A stretch of 64,000 bases of DNA from CAYWXV01 sp964462535 (GCA_964462535.1 CAYWXV010000011.1:18606-82605); one strand, 5' to 3'; positions 45,196 to 55,185 are shown, numbered from the stretch's first letter. Notes: a model not told the origin generated them from the letters alone. Numbers and translations are program-made.

Positions 45196-45900
45196 AGCAG
45201 GGAACTACGGAATGGGTAAGTAATGTTGAACTGGATGGACATCGCGGCCTGTGCCGGCGCCGCACGCGGTGCAGTGGAGGGATTTGAGGGCGGAGGGAAT
45301 TGGCGCGACGTTCGGGTACAAACTTACCCTGACCCCGATGAGGACGGAATAGCCTGCAGGGACCTATTCCAGGGGGTATAAACACAAACGCGCGCCCGGA
45401 ATGTCCGGAAACGCGTAGCGTGTTCGGCGGATTGTCGCCTGCTGATCTGGTGTGAGCGGGTCAGGCCCCCCGGCGACACGCGATTGGCTGTCGCCGGGGG
45501 AACGTGCACGTTTGGCCTACTCCACCGACATCTTGTCGATTGGGAGTATCAGACTACTTCTCCACACAGAAGTGCGTCCCGGACCCTAGGGGTATGGTGG
45601 GTAAGCCCGGACCTCCTGCCGCTTTCGTCTGCGCCACGGCGCGGCAGTGTCTGTTTCTGGACCTCGTGCTCAATGACCTGTTTGTCAACCTGAGGGATGT
45701 GGGCTTGGCCTGGGCATGGCCGTCTTCTCGGTCTCCCTCTCGACGGTATGCAACTTACCCTCCTTGGGCAACGACAACAATGCCCACGCAGACCCAAAAT
45801 TGGCACAGTAATTACCAAACATGTGCCCGGTATGTCCGCTAAAATGTTATGTTCCGTCCCTGACAACGGATTCCCCCAATCGATCACTGTTAGGTCCGCT
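45196..45900. promoter_or_regulatory. Long divergent control region with hairpin and 12-bp palindrome
   Basis: 705 bp between the secreted hypothetical gene and the regulator gene. It contains a perfect 12-bp hairpin: CCCCCGGCGACA (45467-45478), a 10-nt loop, then TGTCGCCGGGGG (45489-45500). The perfect palindrome AACGTGCACGTT (45501-45512) follows at once. The frame that reaches back to 45697 has no family similarity before the ATG at 45901. The region is long for this genome and may hold operators or a structured leader. Confidence 0.5.
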
Positions 45901-46974
45901 ATGGCACGGAAGCGTCTCGGTCTTGTCCATGAGTCTGAACGGGAACTGGAGATGGTTGCTGCACGCCTCTCCGGCACGGGATATGAAGCCCGCATTCGGA
46001 TGCTCCAGCGAATCCAAACAAATCCGGATGTCCGCACAAGTAGCCTGACGAATGAGCTTGACTACAACGAGAGGACCATTCGACGGTGGTGGAAGCTATA
46101 CCAGGCCGGGGGGCTTGACTACCTCATGTCGGATGTGCCGGAGCGTATCCGATCACGCACCGGTAGCCACGCTTTGGCACGGAGAGGTGAATCAACGCTT
46201 ATCGCACCAAATGTCGTCTCGTTTCTCAACGGTCTGTCGAGAAGTGACAATCCGGACATCTGGCTTCGCGAGGTAAAGTTGGCACTCGAATCCCTTCTCA
46301 AGATCTCGCGCGTAACGTTCCGCCTGAATCTGATGTTGGATCTGTCCAGCCTTGGGAACATTCGCGAGAAGAAGAGAGGGCGGCCGCTGAAGCGTAACGT
46401 TGTCAACATTGCGCAGCGCCGAGACCAGCTCGGAGGCAAGGAGAGCGTGTCGGCCATCATGGTGACTCGAGAACATCTCGATCAGTTACGCCTTGACATC
46501 GAGCAGTCACGATCGCTCGACGTGAGTCTCTATCATGAACCGATTGGTCGGACGTACAAGTCACCCAGCGGGGAGGTAATTGGTTCTGTCCTTTTCTGGC
46601 AGGAGAAATCGCTCCCGCCGGTACCCGATACCACGGTCGGCCTCATTGATTCACTTGAGTCATTCATCACGTTTCTCTTCACCGATTGTATTGCGCGACG
46701 GCCGCGAAATGTATTTGACGTCCGAACGTTTACGAGCATCGTAATGCGGATTGCGGAAGAGAAAGGCCTGACGCCCCGCCAACGAGAAGTCTTGATTCCG
46801 CACATGCTTGGACAGTCGCGTGCAGTCATTGCCAAACGTCTCGGGATCTCACCCGATACCGTGAAGGGTCACATAACGGCCATCTATCAGAAATCCAATT
46901 GCAATTCCCCCGCCGAACTCATGGCGCAGTATCTTACGCCGGTAGACCACTCCCCAGATCCAGACGCAGGATGA
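45901..46974 (+). CDS. DNA-binding protein: IS630-type HTH, AT-hook-like motif and C-terminal LuxR HTH
   Basis: 357 residues from ATG at 45901. Residues 28-78 form a transposase-type helix-turn-helix (IRMLQRIQTNPDVRTSSLT, then ERTIRRWWKLYQAGGLDYLM). Residues 157-165 (KKRGRPLKR) match an AT-hook core. Residues 289-345 are a LuxR/FixJ DNA-binding domain (GLTPRQREVLIPHMLGQSRA, IAKRLGISPDTVKGHITAIY). The middle has no recognisable receiver or ligand domain. It is a transcription regulator by inference. Its stop overlaps the next gene's start (ATGA). Confidence 0.8.
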   Translation: MARKRLGLVHESERELEMVAARLSGTGYEARIRMLQRIQTNPDVRTSSLTNELDYNERTIRRWWKLYQAGGLDYLMSDVPERIRSRTGSHALARRGESTLIAPNVVSFLNGLSRSDNPDIWLREVKLALESLLKISRVTFRLNLMLDLSSLGNIREKKRGRPLKRNVVNIAQRRDQLGGKESVSAIMVTREHLDQLRLDIEQSRSLDVSLYHEPIGRTYKSPSGEVIGSVLFWQEKSLPPVPDTTVGLIDSLESFITFLFTDCIARRPRNVFDVRTFTSIVMRIAEEKGLTPRQREVLIPHMLGQSRAVIAKRLGISPDTVKGHITAIYQKSNCNSPAELMAQYLTPVDHSPDPDAG

Positions 46975-48389
46975 AGCAAACCGTCTCCGAACAGGCACTA
47001 ACACTCGTCGAGAAGAAACTCTCGGACGTTCGCGGTACGCTCACGCCGCAGGATGCTGCAGCTGCAACCGGTCTGGCTGTCGCCGAGGCCCGTGATGCTC
47101 TTACCCGGTTGATGGAACTCTACGTCACGCGTGTTACCGCTGACGATCAGGGGAATGTTCTCTTTGCGTTCGAGTTCCCTCTCCGCGCCCGAGGAACCAA
47201 GACCTTCGCCGAGCGATGGACAGCGTTCAAAGAAAGGGCCTGGAAGACGTTCAAAGCCGTCTACAAGATTGCCATCGGCGTGATGGTTATCGTCTATTTC
47301 GGCGTGATGGCGATAGTCCTCCTCCTGATCGTCCTCGCCATGTCGAAGTTCCTCGATAGCGATGACGATGGCGTAGGGGATATTGCCGGTGGTCTGTTCC
47401 GTGCTGTCTTCGAAGGAATCGGGTATGCGTTCTGGTTCCGTCCGTCCCCCGTGGTGATGATGGTCGATGACTACGGCTACTCCTATCGGGCCGCCCAGAC
47501 TCCACGAGGCGTGAGAAAGAAGCGTGGAGCAAAGGGAGGTGTCAGTGGGGAAAAGGTAGCCGAGAAGTCGTTCGTGATAGGTATCTACGATCTTGCGCTG
47601 GGACCCGAACGCATCGCTGCTGATCCGTTGGCCGATGAACGGGAGGTCGCAGCCTTTCTCCGCGAAGAGAAGGGGATCATTACTCCAAGCGAGATCGTGG
47701 GTCTCTCCGGTGTCTCGATCGATAAGGCAGAGGAGCGGATGGCCGACTATCTGGTCCGATTCAACGGTGACCCGACGATTACCGAAGAGGGGGCCGTTGT
47801 GGGTGAGTTCGAGAGCTACACGATCGGTCGGACTGCAACGCCGGATGATCGGATCATTCCGTACTGGGACGAGTACGAGCCCCCATTCGAACACTCTGGC
47901 AACACCACCGGGCGGAATGTCGGAATCCTTGCTATGGTCGGTTTTACCGGTGTCGTGGGTCTCGGTGTGCTTGGCGGCGGCATGAACGTGCTGGCTGCCT
48001 ACGGGGCGTTCTTCACGTCGACGTTTGCCAAGATTGCGCTTGGCTACGCCCCCATTGCCTTCGCAGCCAGCTATATCCTGATCTCCCTACTCCGCTTGCC
48101 GGGCGTCCGTCGCAAGGAAAGGGAGAGACTTCAGCGAAACAGGGAGAAGAAGGTCATGCGCGTCATCTTCCAGAATAGGCTCTGGAGTGTCACGGCTGAC
48201 CAGATTGCATCGGCCCTCCTGGAACGGGGGGATCGCGACATTCCGCGCGACCAACTACCCGCAATCATGGAGAGCCTGCTGCGAAAGCTCCAAGGCCAGA
48301 TAGACCTCGGTCCGAATGGCGAACCGGTCTACACGTTTGAACGTCTCAGCCGCGAGATTGAAGCTGCCGATAAGCGGAGAGGGGGATAA
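46971..48389 (+). CDS. Membrane protein with three winged-helix-like modules
   Basis: 472 residues. Transmembrane segments lie near 98-125 and in a hydrophobic block about 318-380. Three soluble modules share a winged-helix pattern with a terminal wing. The N-terminal one has LTPQDAAAATGLAVAEARDA and NVLFAFEF. The middle one, about 225-280, has ITPSEIVGLSGVSIDKAEER and GAVVGEFESY. The C-terminal one, about 400-460, has VTADQIASALLERGDRD and GEPVYTFERL. Basic stretches (RKKRGAKGG) flank the helices. It is coupled by 4 nt to the DNA-binding gene upstream. No family recognised. Confidence 0.78.
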   Translation: MKQTVSEQALTLVEKKLSDVRGTLTPQDAAAATGLAVAEARDALTRLMELYVTRVTADDQGNVLFAFEFPLRARGTKTFAERWTAFKERAWKTFKAVYKIAIGVMVIVYFGVMAIVLLLIVLAMSKFLDSDDDGVGDIAGGLFRAVFEGIGYAFWFRPSPVVMMVDDYGYSYRAAQTPRGVRKKRGAKGGVSGEKVAEKSFVIGIYDLALGPERIAADPLADEREVAAFLREEKGIITPSEIVGLSGVSIDKAEERMADYLVRFNGDPTITEEGAVVGEFESYTIGRTATPDDRIIPYWDEYEPPFEHSGNTTGRNVGILAMVGFTGVVGLGVLGGGMNVLAAYGAFFTSTFAKIALGYAPIAFAASYILISLLRLPGVRRKERERLQRNREKKVMRVIFQNRLWSVTADQIASALLERGDRDIPRDQLPAIMESLLRKLQGQIDLGPNGEPVYTFERLSREIEAADKRRGG

Positions 48390-48401
48390 CTCCTTTCCCC
48401 A

Positions 48402-51400
48402 TCAGTTCTTCACGACCATCTTCTCCCATCGACCGGTCGGCGTCTCGAGAACCAGGAAGTATGTGCCGGAAGGGACTCGCTCCGGGTCAAGCATCGTTGT
48501 GTGCGATCCGACCGAGATATCTCCGTCAACGAGCGTGACGACCGGTCGACCAAGCAAATCGAAGAGACGCAGCCTTGTCCGTCCGTTCTCGATTGTCATG
48601 AACTCGATCGAGGTCGCCCCCTTTAGCGGGTTTCCAACAATCTCTTTGAGCCCCACCAGACCGCCATCCTCCACCAACCGCGTCCCGCCCGTCACGCAGA
48701 GTCCGTCGATCGTCAGTTCACCGTCCTGCGTTGACGTCGTTCCTACACCGTCTGTCCATGCGAACGTCCTCACTGTCAGCGCCGTGATGGTTGCATTGCC
48801 GACCAGCGCGATCGCGTTCACGATGCCGAGCGTGTCCGCATTCTGTGACGGGGCTGTTGCCGTGATACGCATCACCAGGCTGTCACCATCCGTTGTCACC
48901 GTCCACGATCCTCCGTCAACGTTCAGCGGGTAGAGAAGAGTCCGATTGAAAGCGAGATCGGCCGTGAATGCGATGGGACGGTTGCCGGTTGCCGGTCGCG
49001 AGATCAACAGTGGAATGCGGACGCGCGATCCGGGTGCCGCCGTCAACGAAGGGAGGGTGATGGTCGATCGATTCGATAGATCAATAGGGGCTGACCGAGC
49101 GGCGCAGCCGTTCGAGTCGAGAATCTCCACCTCGTAAATCCCCTCACTGGTCGTTGTCAGCTCCGGCCCCGTACCTCCGGGAATTGGGGAGCCGTTCAGG
49201 TACCACTGCACGACCGTGCCGGTACTCGGGCGGAGGGCACTCCCGTTCACAACGATCGTGACCGTTGCGGGTGTGTGAAGGTCGACGTGGATAGGGGCGG
49301 ACGACCCGCTGCAGAGACCGACCAGGACGGTGACGCCGTAGTCACCCGGATTCATCACGACGATTGATTGTGTCGTATCGCCTGTTGTCCAGCGGTATGA
49401 GTCGTATCCGGCCCCAGCGTCAAGCAGCACGCTGTCGCCAGGGCAGAGGAGCGTGTCGCCCCCCACCGCGATCAGTGGTTGAATCACTGCTGCGACGTTC
49501 ACGACGATCGTCGTGTCTCCTCGGCATCCCTCGGGACTGGTTGCTTCGACGGTGATTCTCCAGGTCCCTTCCGTGTTCCAATCGACGAGGAGCGAATCGG
49601 TTCCCTGTCCATCGACGATCGTCCCACCACCTTCGAGCTGCCAGGTGTACGTGGCGGTCCCCTGTGAATTCGACGCGTAGTACCGGCCTGTGCCTGTGCA
49701 GATCGCAAGCGGTCCGGTAATCGAAGGGCGGGGTCGTGGAATCACGGTAACGGAGACGTCCTTGCTCCTCCCGTTGCAGCCCGTAGCATCGAAGACGAAC
49801 ACGCTGTAGACACCTGACCTGGTGACCACGATCTGCTTGGTCGTGTCGCCGTTCGACCATCGGTACCCGCTGAAGTCGCCGGTAGAGAGGAGGAGCGTGT
49901 CACCGTCGCAGAAGGTGGTCGCCCCCGACGTGTCGATGGGCGGTGTCAGCGACGTTCCGACGTCTACCGTGATCGTCGTGTCCTTGGCGCAGCCTCCGGG
50001 GCCGTTCGCAACGGTGACGCGAAGTGTCCATTGACCCGCCTGATTCCATCTCACCGTAGCCCGGGGTGTACCCTGCCCACCCTGCAGCGTCCCTCCAGCC
50101 GGGACCGTCCATACATATGATCCTCCAGCAATCACGGGGACCGTGTAGGCCGTCGAGCCGCCAAGACAGATGGTCTCTACCCCACTGATAACAGGCTGCG
50201 GCGGTGTCGAGAAGTTCACGACGAACGTGTCTCGACCACTGCATCCCCCGGGTGACATCACCTCTACCCAGTAGCTTCCCGAGGCGGCAACGCGAATCGT
50301 TGGCGTTCGCGCGCCGGTCGACCACAAGTACTGCGCGTAGGCACCAACACCGAGTGTCACGGTATCTCCTATGCACGGCTTGCCAGTCCCTTGAACACCA
50401 ATCGACGGGTTGAGCTGCGATCCAACATCGACGGTTGCGGTGTCATAGCCGACGCAGCCGTTCTTGTCGGTGATCTTCAGGATGTATTCCGTCAACTGCG
50501 TGGGGGAAACTGTAGTGACGGAATCGAATCGCGTTCCAAGCCCGGGGGCGGGTAGCCACTCGTATGTGTATGGACCAACTCCACCCGACGCAGTGCCGCC
50601 TATACGAAGCGTAGTTCCTCTGCAGATCGTTGTATCGAACGAGGCGAACGCCGCCGGCGTGCGGGTCCGAACACGCAGATAGGCAGTGTCCGATCTCCCA
50701 CATTCGTCCGTGATCTTGATAATGCCTACGGTCACCGTGTCGCGGGACGTCCCCATGAAGCGGAGGGGGAGGCGTCTCTGTGCCCCGACAGGGACCGGCG
50801 TCAGAAGGGAATCCACGCCAATCAGAAATTGATTCCCCGGATTGATACCACTGAATGGAGTTGCGACACTCGAAAGGTTGGAGAGGATCAGGAATGAGTC
50901 CTTGGTCGTTCCTGGACAGATCGTTCCGAAGTCCACTGTGTCGCGACGGACGCCGTCGATCCGAAAACCAATCGTGTCACGATAGCCGCGAATGGGAATC
51001 CGAAACTCCTGCGGGCATGAATTGGAGATCGCGACGATGATTGTGTCGTTGTAGACACCACGCTGCGGTGGGATGAATCTGAGGGCCAGTTGATAGGGGG
51101 TGGCGTTGTTCAGAGTGACGCCCGTCGTTGGTGTCAGCGCAAATGCGGAACCCCGCGCCAGACGGAAGCTGGTTGCGATCCATGCGTCGCGACCTCGGTT
51201 CTGGAGAATGACCGGTATCGTTGTGTCGCCCGTGCACGTCAGGTGAATGTTCTCCAGCCAGGTCGGTGCGATCGCGATCGATTCGGAGGGGAGGTCCCGC
51301 TCGCTCACCACAGGTTCGATCGGTGTGTACTTCCGCACGCGAACCCAGTCGACCTCGAATGTCGCCGTCCCCGAGAACGTCGAGAACCCGATATAATGCC

Positions 51401-52289
51401 AGGTCCAGTTGTCTGAAACGGCCGCTACTTCCTGTGTTCCGCTCGATGGATTCAGCACGCTCGAGCGGATGTGTCGCATGCGCGACGGGGACTGAATCTC
51501 GATTGTCGTGAGCACCGGCTCGTTCGGGTTGAACTGCCACTCGAGGGCGCCGAACGACGCGGCCGCGGCACCTGCTCGACGGCCAAAATCATAGTTCGAG
51601 CTTGGAGCACGGATGTCGTGCTGAAGGAGGTAGTGATTCGGCGTCGTCGGATTGTCGACGAAGAAGATGATGTTCCCACCCCCCACGGATGACTGCGTCA
51701 ATGTCTCGACAACACCTCGATTAGCCAGGTACGAGAAATCGAGATTGGTATAGATGTAGTTGTTCCCACCCCATGTGAGGTTCTCCCGAATCGGGGCAAG
51801 GTTCTGCAGCGAGATCGTGGAGCCGGTCGTTCGTTGCCACTTTGAGAGGTCGGTGAGGAAGTCATCGTAGAACTCAAATACACTCTCCGGATCGGAGATG
51901 TTAGGCGCGCTGTTGTTCCCCGTATGGAGGTAGAGGAAGACGCGCGCGCGCGCCGGGACATTGGTGACTTTCACCCACGCCGTGCAGGCAACGGAATTGA
52001 GCCCCGATTCTATCCAATGACTCAGGACGGGACCGCCACAGTTAAGCGTGAACCGAATGTCCGCACCGTCCGACCTTGATCGACCGGCCGATACGAGCCT
52101 TGCATGGTTGAATACCGCCCGTACCTGGTAGTTCGTCAGCGCTTCCGAGTTCGTACTGTTGTCGATCATCAGAATGCGCGTATAGGGCCAGCCCGGCAAC
52201 TGCGCGAACGTCTGCGTCAGCGCTGCCAGGAAAAACATGGGTAGGAGGAGGAGCAGACGGGGAGTAGCCGGAAACGGTGTAGACTGCAT
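48402..52289 (-). CDS. Giant secreted DUF2341/PKD-like protein with T9SS sorting domain
   Basis: 1295 residues. Signal peptide ends near LTQTFAQ. A DUF2341 domain (about 30-130; PYTRILMIDNSTNSEALTNY, DGADIRFTLNCGGPVLSHW) and a concanavalin-like segment (about 150-320) follow, then several PKD/Ig-like repeats (about 550-1060) with the recurring YRWSNGDTTKQIVVTRSGVY and GCAKDTTITV patterns. The C-terminal sorting domain contains TRLRLFDLLGRPVVTLVDGD and VPSGTYFLVLE. It would be displayed on the surface. Convergent with the membrane-protein gene, 12 bp apart. Confidence 0.92.
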   Translation of the reverse strand: MQSTPFPATPRLLLLLPMFFLAALTQTFAQLPGWPYTRILMIDNSTNSEALTNYQVRAVFNHARLVSAGRSRSDGADIRFTLNCGGPVLSHWIESGLNSVACTAWVKVTNVPARARVFLYLHTGNNSAPNISDPESVFEFYDDFLTDLSKWQRTTGSTISLQNLAPIRENLTWGGNNYIYTNLDFSYLANRGVVETLTQSSVGGGNIIFFVDNPTTPNHYLLQHDIRAPSSNYDFGRRAGAAAASFGALEWQFNPNEPVLTTIEIQSPSRMRHIRSSVLNPSSGTQEVAAVSDNWTWHYIGFSTFSGTATFEVDWVRVRKYTPIEPVVSERDLPSESIAIAPTWLENIHLTCTGDTTIPVILQNRGRDAWIATSFRLARGSAFALTPTTGVTLNNATPYQLALRFIPPQRGVYNDTIIVAISNSCPQEFRIPIRGYRDTIGFRIDGVRRDTVDFGTICPGTTKDSFLILSNLSSVATPFSGINPGNQFLIGVDSLLTPVPVGAQRRLPLRFMGTSRDTVTVGIIKITDECGRSDTAYLRVRTRTPAAFASFDTTICRGTTLRIGGTASGGVGPYTYEWLPAPGLGTRFDSVTTVSPTQLTEYILKITDKNGCVGYDTATVDVGSQLNPSIGVQGTGKPCIGDTVTLGVGAYAQYLWSTGARTPTIRVAASGSYWVEVMSPGGCSGRDTFVVNFSTPPQPVISGVETICLGGSTAYTVPVIAGGSYVWTVPAGGTLQGGQGTPRATVRWNQAGQWTLRVTVANGPGGCAKDTTITVDVGTSLTPPIDTSGATTFCDGDTLLLSTGDFSGYRWSNGDTTKQIVVTRSGVYSVFVFDATGCNGRSKDVSVTVIPRPRPSITGPLAICTGTGRYYASNSQGTATYTWQLEGGGTIVDGQGTDSLLVDWNTEGTWRITVEATSPEGCRGDTTIVVNVAAVIQPLIAVGGDTLLCPGDSVLLDAGAGYDSYRWTTGDTTQSIVVMNPGDYGVTVLVGLCSGSSAPIHVDLHTPATVTIVVNGSALRPSTGTVVQWYLNGSPIPGGTGPELTTTSEGIYEVEILDSNGCAARSAPIDLSNRSTITLPSLTAAPGSRVRIPLLISRPATGNRPIAFTADLAFNRTLLYPLNVDGGSWTVTTDGDSLVMRITATAPSQNADTLGIVNAIALVGNATITALTVRTFAWTDGVGTTSTQDGELTIDGLCVTGGTRLVEDGGLVGLKEIVGNPLKGATSIEFMTIENGRTRLRLFDLLGRPVVTLVDGDISVGSHTTMLDPERVPSGTYFLVLETPTGRWEKMVVKN

Positions 52290-52522
52290 AGACCCTTTGA
52301 TGAGCTGACCAAGTTACCCCCGAGGCCGGAGATATGCTAGGTATTGGCGGGGATGGTGTCAGGGGCGACCGGCTCGATGTGACGTGTCAATCTCGAGACC
52401 CTTGTTGACGCGACGCAGGTGGTTAGACGTTCACAGCTGTCGCGGAAAATCCTCCTAACACGTCTCGATCCGGATGCGGTGAACGAACGGCAGCGCGGTG
52501 CAGTGAACAGGGCAAGGAAGCT

Positions 52523-54007
52523 TCAGCCAATTGACCTGTCAGCGAGCCACCACCGCTCGGACGCGATGGTCTCCGCCGTCAGCGCTGCGACGACATCATT
52601 CACATATTCAACACGTCGCATTCCAACCAGCACGGACGAGACTCCCGGCACACCGAGGAGTGCCCGCAACGCAACTGAGGAGAACGATCCCTCCAACCGG
52701 ACCCCAAGCGTCGTTGCCAGGCGCTCACGAAGATCATCTGTGCGCTCCTGCGCGATTGCGGCATATCGTGAGGCGACCAGTCGAAGTGCGCCCCGTGCCC
52801 TTTCAGCGTACAGCTCGAACCACTCCTGTTCAGCGGGTATCCCCTTCAGTCGAACGGCCTTCGCAACGTATCCCAGCCGGGGTGAGAATGTGCCGGAGAG
52901 GGCGTGATTAAAGACCTCAATCGTTCCGAACTCGCGCCAGTGCTCGCGAAGAATGCTGCCGACAGCAAGGAACTCCTTCAGCGCGTCAATCTCTTCTTCG
53001 TCGTCGCTGAGGAGACGGACGTGATCTCTTCGAAACTCATCTTCAAGACCTTCAATCTCGGAAATGGCCCGCTCAATATCCCGCTCGGCTGCCGGCTCGT
53101 CGGCGTGCGGAAAATCGGCGAGACGGATAAGCTCGTCGTCGACAATAGCGTTCAGGGGACGATTCACGAGTGTTCCGAACCCGTACTCCCGCGCCAGCTC
53201 GATGAGCGTCTTCCCGTCCGGCGAGTTCTTCACGCGCGCAAAGCCCGGCTCCAGGAGGTTCCCGGGGAACTGGATAACAGCGAAATGGTGGTTGGGAGCT
53301 ATCGCTTCGGCAATGCGAATGCATGACTCGAGCGATGTATGGTCGTATGCGGTGGCCGGACGGACGAATGTGTTCGAGGAAATGCCGTACCAGGCAATTC
53401 GACCTCGCTCGACCTCCCCCTCGAGAAACATGAACGCACGCTGCACACGCCGGTCGTACTCGGCGCGAGCCACTTCCGGATCAAGCCCCTCTTTGTGCGC
53501 CCACTGGAGATAGTATTCGGGATTATGGAGGAGGTAGACGTCGAGTGACTCCAGACCCAGTCGATCGAGAGAGCGGGTGATCTGGTCGTCGAGAAACTCG
53601 GGATCGATGCAGTGCCAGAGCCCGTCGCCATACGGAACGACCTCCGGAAATCCGCTCCCAGATTCGACACGTTCGATCGCCCTTTCCAGATTCGCCCCCT
53701 GCAGGTATCCCCCCTTGGAGACAAGAACGATCTCATCGCGACGGAGAGCCTCCTTTGCGACAAGCTCGGAAAGGACCTCGCCAATCAACTCTTCACTCCC
53801 GCCGTCAGCATAGTTGGCGGATGTGTCGATCAGGTTGATGCCGGAAAGGAGAGCATGTCGCAGCGCCTCGGCATGGGTCGCTATTCCCGATGAGACGCGA
53901 TAGCCACCGAACCCGGCCCCAGTGACGGCAAGTCCCGTCCTGCCGAGTATCGTCCCGTGCAGATCGGCATGACGCAAGCGATGGAGAATCGTGGTGCGGT
54001 CCTTCAT
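52523..54007 (-). CDS. Aldo/keto reductase family protein, extended C-terminus
   Basis: 494 residues. The N-terminal two thirds is an aldo/keto reductase barrel with the catalytic set Asp61, Tyr66, Lys98 (INLIDTSANYADGGSEE, IVLVSKGGYL) and the His in DVYLLHNPEYYL. The conserved HFAVIQFPGNLLEPGF segment and the late SVLVGMRRVEYVNDVV are family features. It is about 150 residues longer than usual, with the extra helical sequence between about 320 and 450. Substrate unknown, NADPH assumed. Its start overlaps the YidB-like gene by 4 nt. Confidence 0.9.
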   Translation of the reverse strand: MKDRTTILHRLRHADLHGTILGRTGLAVTGAGFGGYRVSSGIATHAEALRHALLSGINLIDTSANYADGGSEELIGEVLSELVAKEALRRDEIVLVSKGGYLQGANLERAIERVESGSGFPEVVPYGDGLWHCIDPEFLDDQITRSLDRLGLESLDVYLLHNPEYYLQWAHKEGLDPEVARAEYDRRVQRAFMFLEGEVERGRIAWYGISSNTFVRPATAYDHTSLESCIRIAEAIAPNHHFAVIQFPGNLLEPGFARVKNSPDGKTLIELAREYGFGTLVNRPLNAIVDDELIRLADFPHADEPAAERDIERAISEIEGLEDEFRRDHVRLLSDDEEEIDALKEFLAVGSILREHWREFGTIEVFNHALSGTFSPRLGYVAKAVRLKGIPAEQEWFELYAERARGALRLVASRYAAIAQERTDDLRERLATTLGVRLEGSFSSVALRALLGVPGVSSVLVGMRRVEYVNDVVAALTAETIASERWWLADRSIG

Positions 54008-55053
54008 TTCCCCATTTCGTGACCGTACGGGTGACTTGCCCGGGGCTGGATTTCACACGCGCGCCAGGCTGTGAATGCGACGATTGCGGCGATCAGGATC
54101 ACAGGCAACATTCCCTTCAGGATCTGCATGTTCGGCTCGATGCGCGACGAGGGCATGTTCAAGTGCGGAGTGTCCATGTGATGTTGCTGATTGACGGTTG
54201 AGGTTGGCTGTGTGGCAGGCGAATGGCCTTCGCCGGGTATCGGTTCGTGCGTATTGACCGACGACCGCTCGTTCGCGTCGTCATCGTGGTGACTGATATC
54301 GGCCGGCTCCGCCATGATGGGTGCGAGCGGGGGAGCGGGTGGCTCAGGAGCCGCCGGAGCCAGGGGTGCGACTGGCGCGGCCGGTGGGAGGGGTGGTTCT
54401 GCCCCCTCCGGGAGAGCTTCCGATTCGAGCGCTTCGGGCGCGTCAGGCGCATTGGGCCGGGCCGACGTGTCGTCGGAGGTACCTGACGACTGGGCGATAT
54501 CGCCAACGGCACTCTCGTCCGTCGATGACACCGCCTCTGCCTCTTCGGTTACAGGTGGCGCTGTGGCGGGTGGCGCTACGGGTGCGGGTGCGGGCTCCGG
54601 GGGCGGGGGAGCCGACCGCATCTGGGCCGCCGATTCTTCATCGGATGCCTTCGACTTCTCCGCCACGGCAATCGTCAACGGACGCTGCTTCTCGCCGGGG
54701 GGAGGATCGGGGAGTCGGCCACCTGGCGTCATCTTGTTGATCACACGTGGAATCATGTAGGTCAACGCGACGATTGAGATGTGCTTCGTCAAACCAGCGT
54801 GTGCCGCGATGCCGGTCACAATCTCCGAGCCCATGCCTCGATCAAGATCGTCCGGACTGATCTCCGATGGATGCTGGCCATCGACCCAAGTGGCTGCGAT
54901 GTGGCCTAGACCGACAGCCCGGAAGTTGTCAAGCACTCCCCACAAACCACCACGATAGCTCCGGATCGCTATCTCGATTCCCTCCATGAGCTTCTTTCCC
55001 TTCCCACCGAGTTTGTATTGCTTCGAGGCCTGTTGTGCGATGTCGTCGAACAT
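54004..55053 (-). CDS. YidB-like (DUF937) protein with Pro/Ala-rich linker and C-terminal helix
   Basis: 349 residues from ATG at 55053. Residues 1-120 match YidB: LWGVLDNFRAVGLGHIAATW, VDGQHPSEISPDDLDRG and LTYMIPRVINKMTPGGRLP. A low-complexity region rich in Pro, Ala and Glu (about 150-270) follows, then a single transmembrane helix near the end (ILKGMLPVILIAAIVAFTAW). The product may be anchored with the YidB domain in the cytoplasm. It is coupled to the aldo/keto reductase gene. Confidence 0.87.
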   Translation of the reverse strand: MFDDIAQQASKQYKLGGKGKKLMEGIEIAIRSYRGGLWGVLDNFRAVGLGHIAATWVDGQHPSEISPDDLDRGMGSEIVTGIAAHAGLTKHISIVALTYMIPRVINKMTPGGRLPDPPPGEKQRPLTIAVAEKSKASDEESAAQMRSAPPPPEPAPAPVAPPATAPPVTEEAEAVSSTDESAVGDIAQSSGTSDDTSARPNAPDAPEALESEALPEGAEPPLPPAAPVAPLAPAAPEPPAPPLAPIMAEPADISHHDDDANERSSVNTHEPIPGEGHSPATQPTSTVNQQHHMDTPHLNMPSSRIEPNMQILKGMLPVILIAAIVAFTAWRACEIQPRASHPYGHEMGK

Positions 55054-55185
55054 GAGTAGGTGATAGCGATTGGCTGTCAGTTGTTGTTCGCAGTCAGTTG
55101 GCTGATAACTGCGAAATGCGTGTGTTCCACCGCTCGATTGTCCTGCTTCGCGGGCGTCCGTCTCTCTCCCTCCCAACCTCGGCGC

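Noticed and set aside
45800..45825. TTGGCACAG...TTACC resembling a sigma-54 promoter
   Set aside because: The -24 element fits, but the -12 element lacks the conserved GC, and no sigma-54 activator is nearby.
45697..45900. In-frame 68-codon extension of the LuxR-type regulator
   Set aside because: The extension is low in family-like sequence and covers the control region; ATG at 45901 starts the plausible protein.
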